This document shows, piece after piece, positions 61,848-64,000 of a stretch of 64,000 nt of DNA (positions within the stretch are counted from its first letter, which is position 1; the number at the start of each line of letters is the position of its first letter). Origin of the DNA: Muribaculaceae bacterium (GTDB lineage Bacteria; Bacteroidota; Bacteroidia; Bacteroidales; Muribaculaceae); the NCBI GenBank assembly GCA_017555085.1, contig JAFZHD010000041.1, positions 1 through 64,000 on the forward strand, in the 5' to 3' direction. A program made the translations under genes and the position numbers. The notes under the pieces are model-generated. The model did not search any database, was not told where the DNA came from, and saw only the letters and a list, made by a program, of their open reading frames with translations.

Positions 61848-62366
61848 TGTTGTTTTGATTATTAATTGGTTATCTTCTCTCTCTTTTAATAGTGGCAACA
61901 CTTCGTTGTCTATGCCAGAGGCAAGTTTCAGCATCGCGCCCGCTTGGTCGTACAATCTTAATGCCTCGTCGTTGGCTCCGATGTCAACCACGCTCACCTC
62001 CACAAGTTTCCACTTGGTGATCGTCGGGCGGGTCTGCCCGGGCAGCATCACACTGGCGTCACTGCTGGTCTCGATTATCTCTATACCGGCGCTCAGCATT
62101 CGCAAAAAGCCGTTTTCCCATTTGTCGGCAATCCTCTTGGCAAATTCGTCATTAAGGTCAAATACCGGGGTGCCTATCAATCGGTCTCCATCAATTCTCA
62201 ACCCCTCCATACGCCCGATGGGCAGGTTCTCGCGGCTAAACGCTCGGTTGTGCATAAACAGCAACACAGGGTTACGCTCATACTGTCGCAAGTCGCCGCC
62301 GTCGGTAAGCACGCGGCTGCCATAACTGTTTAATCCGTTACTCGTGATTATTGCTTCTTTTCCCAT
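61419..62366 (-). CDS. Prohead protease with C-terminal scaffold region
   Basis: A 315-residue protein. Residues 1-145 are an S78/HK97-type prohead protease-like domain with the candidate catalytic His39 (LLFMHNRAF) and Ser92 (LSAGIE). From residue 174 the sequence becomes helical scaffold-like and ends with an acidic/Pro segment (EVPEAELPKMKEENPAEY). It processes the head during assembly. First gene of the long minus-strand late operon. Confidence 0.78.
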   Translation of the reverse strand: MGKEAIITSNGLNSYGSRVLTDGGDLRQYERNPVLLFMHNRAFSRENLPIGRMEGLRIDGDRLIGTPVFDLNDEFAKRIADKWENGFLRMLSAGIEIIETSSDASVMLPGQTRPTITKWKLVEVSVVDIGANDEALRLYDQAGAMLKLASGIDNEVLPLLKEREDNQLIIKTTMNKELLTLLGLQEGATDEQVLATVRGLKEKADKVEAMTLANITAIVDEAVTTKKITADKKDHFVNLGKAAGIDSLRETLSLMKPVQKPTEVIVERTENVEGKNDVTFAKLSEVPEAELPKMKEENPAEYARLYKAEYGVELK

Positions 62367-62399
62367 TTATATATTATTGTTTTGTCGGTTTCCGTCAAT

Positions 62400-62440
62400 G
62401 AGGATTGCCCGGTTCCCATGGCTCACGCGAGCAATCCTTC
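62400..62440 (-). other. Hairpin in the 5' leader of the late operon
   Basis: AGGATTGC (62401-62408) and GCAATCCT (62431-62438) form an 8-bp stem with a 22-base loop in the region transcribed ahead of the protease gene. There is no T-run; possible leader structure. Confidence 0.35.
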
Positions 62441-62498
62441 CACAACTGATTTTCGTGTATATTTTATCGCAAATTTCCACCTTTATTTTACCCCTAAC

Positions 62499-62530
62499 AA
62501 AAAGAGTGTAAAACTTTTACACTCTTTTTT
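62499..62530. terminator. Perfect A/T-flanked palindrome between divergent phage operons
   Basis: AAAAAGAGTGTAAAA and TTTTACACTCTTTTT flank a single central C, forming a two-way intrinsic-terminator-like hairpin. It lies between the divergent starts at 62366 and 62592 and may insulate the two operons or act as an operator. Confidence 0.55.
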
Positions 62531-62591
62531 CTATACCACGCCTTTATCCCCACTTTTGCATCATATTTAATAAACATTTAATTCATTTTTA

Positions 62592-63065
62592 ATGGCTACG
62601 AAAAAACAGTTAGAAGAAAAACGCGAATTTGCCCGACTCCTTTTCATGCAAGGAGAACAACAAAAAATCATTGCCGACAAAACGGGCGTATCGCAACAAA
62701 CAATCTCCGCTTGGGTGGAAAAATTCGGCTGGGCATCACAACGTGCCGCCGCTTCTATAACTCGACCCGAATTGGTTAACAAACTACTCCTATCCATTGA
62801 CAGGCTCATCGAGCAGGTCAACGAGTCAAACGACCCCGAGGCGTTCAACTCGCTCGGCGACAAACTCGCAAAAATGTCTATGACCATTGAACGTCTTGAC
62901 AAAAAAGCATCTATCGTCGATGTCGTTGACACTTTTATGGGCTTTGCTAAGTGGTTGCAATTCCGTGCTGAGTTTGACGAACAGGTGACTCCCGAACTTA
63001 TCAAAACCATCAACCGCTATCACGATCTTTATATCACCGACTTGCTTCAGTCTAAATTCCGCTAA
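62592..63065 (+). CDS. Mu gp27-like / DUF1804-type small terminase candidate
   Basis: A 157-residue helical protein with an N-terminal helix-turn-helix (QQKIIADKTGVSQQTISAWVEKFGWASQ, residues 23-50), as in phage small terminase subunits that recognise packaging sites. It is immediately followed, 2 bp later, by the large terminase gene on the + strand, opposite to the rest of the structural genes. Confidence 0.72.
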   Translation: MATKKQLEEKREFARLLFMQGEQQKIIADKTGVSQQTISAWVEKFGWASQRAAASITRPELVNKLLLSIDRLIEQVNESNDPEAFNSLGDKLAKMSMTIERLDKKASIVDVVDTFMGFAKWLQFRAEFDEQVTPELIKTINRYHDLYITDLLQSKFR

Positions 63066-63067
63066 TC

Positions 63068-64000
63068 ATGGCTTCCGTTTCTGAAATACGGCGTTCCTAT
63101 GATGAGTGGCGACAGATGTGCGAGAAGATACAAAACGCTACTTTCATCGGTGCCGAGAACCCTCGCCAGCGTCAGGCTCGCATCAAAAAATTGCGCTCCG
63201 ACTATGCCGCATTTGTCAACTACTATTTTCCACACTATACCACCGACGAATATACCGGCATATCAACACCTTCGGCTCCGTTCCACATCAAAGCGGCTAA
63301 TGCTATTCGGGCTGACCGCAATTTCTATGGGGCGTTTGTTTGGCATCGTGGCGCTGCCAAATCTACACACATGGACATCTTCATTCCCATGTGGCTTATG
63401 TGTCAAGAGAAACGCGAGATTAATGTAATGGTGCTCGTCGGCAAATCTGAGGACAATGCTATCAATCTGCTTGCCGACATTCAGGCCGAACTACAATATA
63501 ATCAACGATACATCGCCGACTTTGGCGAGCAATATAACAACGGTTTTTGGGGAGAGGGCAAATTTGTAACCAAATCGGGCGTGGCGTTCTTCGCTCGCGG
63601 TCGCGGGCAGTCGCCTCGCGGTCTGCGTCACCGCTCTCACCGTCCCGACTACATTGTTATCGATGACCTTGACGACGACAAGATGTGTAAAAACCCGGCT
63701 CTCGTCAAAGAACTGACAGATTGGACTCTCGAGGCCCTATATGGTGCACTCGACGGTGGGCGTGGTCGCTTCATTATGGTGGGCAATCTCATCGCCAAAA
63801 ACAGCGTGTTGGCCAACTTTATTGCCAACGATGCCACATCGGTGTCTCGCGTCAATATTCTTGACAACAAAGGAAATGTTTCGTGGGCTTATAAATACAC
63901 TATCGCCGATGTGCAGCGCATTCAGTCGCGTGTGGGCTATCGCTCGTTTCAACGCGAGTATATGAACAACCCCATTACTACAGGGGCTGTGTTTCGCGAG
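63068..64000 (+). CDS. Terminase large subunit (Mu gp28-like), partial at the window edge
   Basis: The frame from ATG 63068 stays open for 311 codons to the window end. It has a terminase ATPase: Walker-A-like HRGAAKST (residues 93-100) after GAFVW, and Walker B YIVIDDLDDDK (about 195-205). It cuts and packages phage DNA into proheads. The nuclease domain lies beyond the edge. Portal and head morphogenesis genes are expected downstream. Confidence 0.85.
   Translation, partial: MASVSEIRRSYDEWRQMCEKIQNATFIGAENPRQRQARIKKLRSDYAAFVNYYFPHYTTDEYTGISTPSAPFHIKAANAIRADRNFYGAFVWHRGAAKSTHMDIFIPMWLMCQEKREINVMVLVGKSEDNAINLLADIQAELQYNQRYIADFGEQYNNGFWGEGKFVTKSGVAFFARGRGQSPRGLRHRSHRPDYIVIDDLDDDKMCKNPALVKELTDWTLEALYGALDGGRGRFIMVGNLIAKNSVLANFIANDATSVSRVNILDNKGNVSWAYKYTIADVQRIQSRVGYRSFQREYMNNPITTGAVFRE

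Larger units (their letters stand above)
44854..64000. mobile_element. Mu-like myoviral prophage (partial, runs off the right edge)
   Basis: Contiguous phage genes: gp27-like protein and terminase (plus strand), protease/scaffold, capsid, lysis genes, sheath, tube, chaperone, tape measure, D/V/W/J baseplate, collar and fibre, then a nucleotide-modifying enzyme and methylase at the end. A contractile-tail phage with Mu-like head proteins is indicated. The left boundary is placed at TG 44854 on the basis of tandem 22-bp repeats and disruption of a host regulator. The transposase, repressor and other end are not in the window. Confidence 0.8.

Noticed and set aside
62592..63065. Phage repressor or transcription regulator because of the helix-turn-helix
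   Set aside because: Its position 2 bp before the large terminase gene and its size fit a small terminase better.

Overview
The window looks like a Bacteroidales chromosome, probably of the Muribaculaceae/Prevotella-like group. This is judged from gene content: ExbB-ExbD-TonB next to pdxJ and nadK, a DUF2723 (GT117) membrane protein, type IX secretion C-terminal sorting domains, a gingipain-family C25 protease, and promoters of the TTTG-N18..20-TAnnTTTG type. No rRNA, tRNA or CRISPR array was seen. No gene-free stretch exceeds 300 bases.

Region by region. 1-1613: a TPR protein and a Sir2-family deacylase with its own promoter and terminator. 1698-16766: a nearly complete division/cell-wall (dcw) operon on the + strand, rsmH-ftsL-ftsI-murE-mraY-murD-ftsW-murG-murC-ftsQ-ftsA-ftsZ, closed by a terminator. 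16786-17764: an AlaX-like editing protein preceded by a truncated RhuM-family gene; a 59-bp direct repeat shows that the 5' end of alaX was duplicated around the RhuM piece. 17943-22764: a small membrane protein, a YgjP-type metallopeptidase and NAD kinase (minus), then pdxJ-exbB-exbD-tonB (plus). 22981-26202: carB without carA. 26301-28483: a GT2 glycosyltransferase, phosphoribosyltransferase and HAD hydrolase operon. 28554-28916: remnant of a surface leucine-rich-repeat protein. 29083-34040: DUF2723 protein, polysaccharide deacetylase, QueG. 34047-39287: alkaline phosphatase, GH3-like protein, Gfo/Idh oxidoreductase, radical SAM protein. 39553-44235: a surface/secreted cluster (sorting-domain protein, C25 protease, S74 chaperone-domain protein, DUF3244 protein).

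44854-64000: a Mu-like myoviral prophage that runs off the right edge. It appears to sit inside a TPR/LuxR-type regulator gene, of which only the 3' half (44364-44853) is in the window. The minus-strand late genes run protease/scaffold, capsid, amidase, overlapping spanin-like pair, sheath, tail tube, frameshifted tail chaperone, tape measure, baseplate, tail fibre, and finally a thymidylate-synthase-fold enzyme plus a Dam-type methylase next to the prophage end, where Mu carries its mom DNA-modification gene. The terminase genes are divergent, on the + strand.

The most notable items are the TS-fold enzyme with Asp at the base-recognition position (suggesting a dCMP substrate), a long hairpin RNA beside it, a canonical A AAA AAC frameshift site in the tail chaperone, a lone + strand 51-residue membrane protein beside the tape measure gene (a candidate superinfection-exclusion gene), and the RhuM insertion with target-start duplication.
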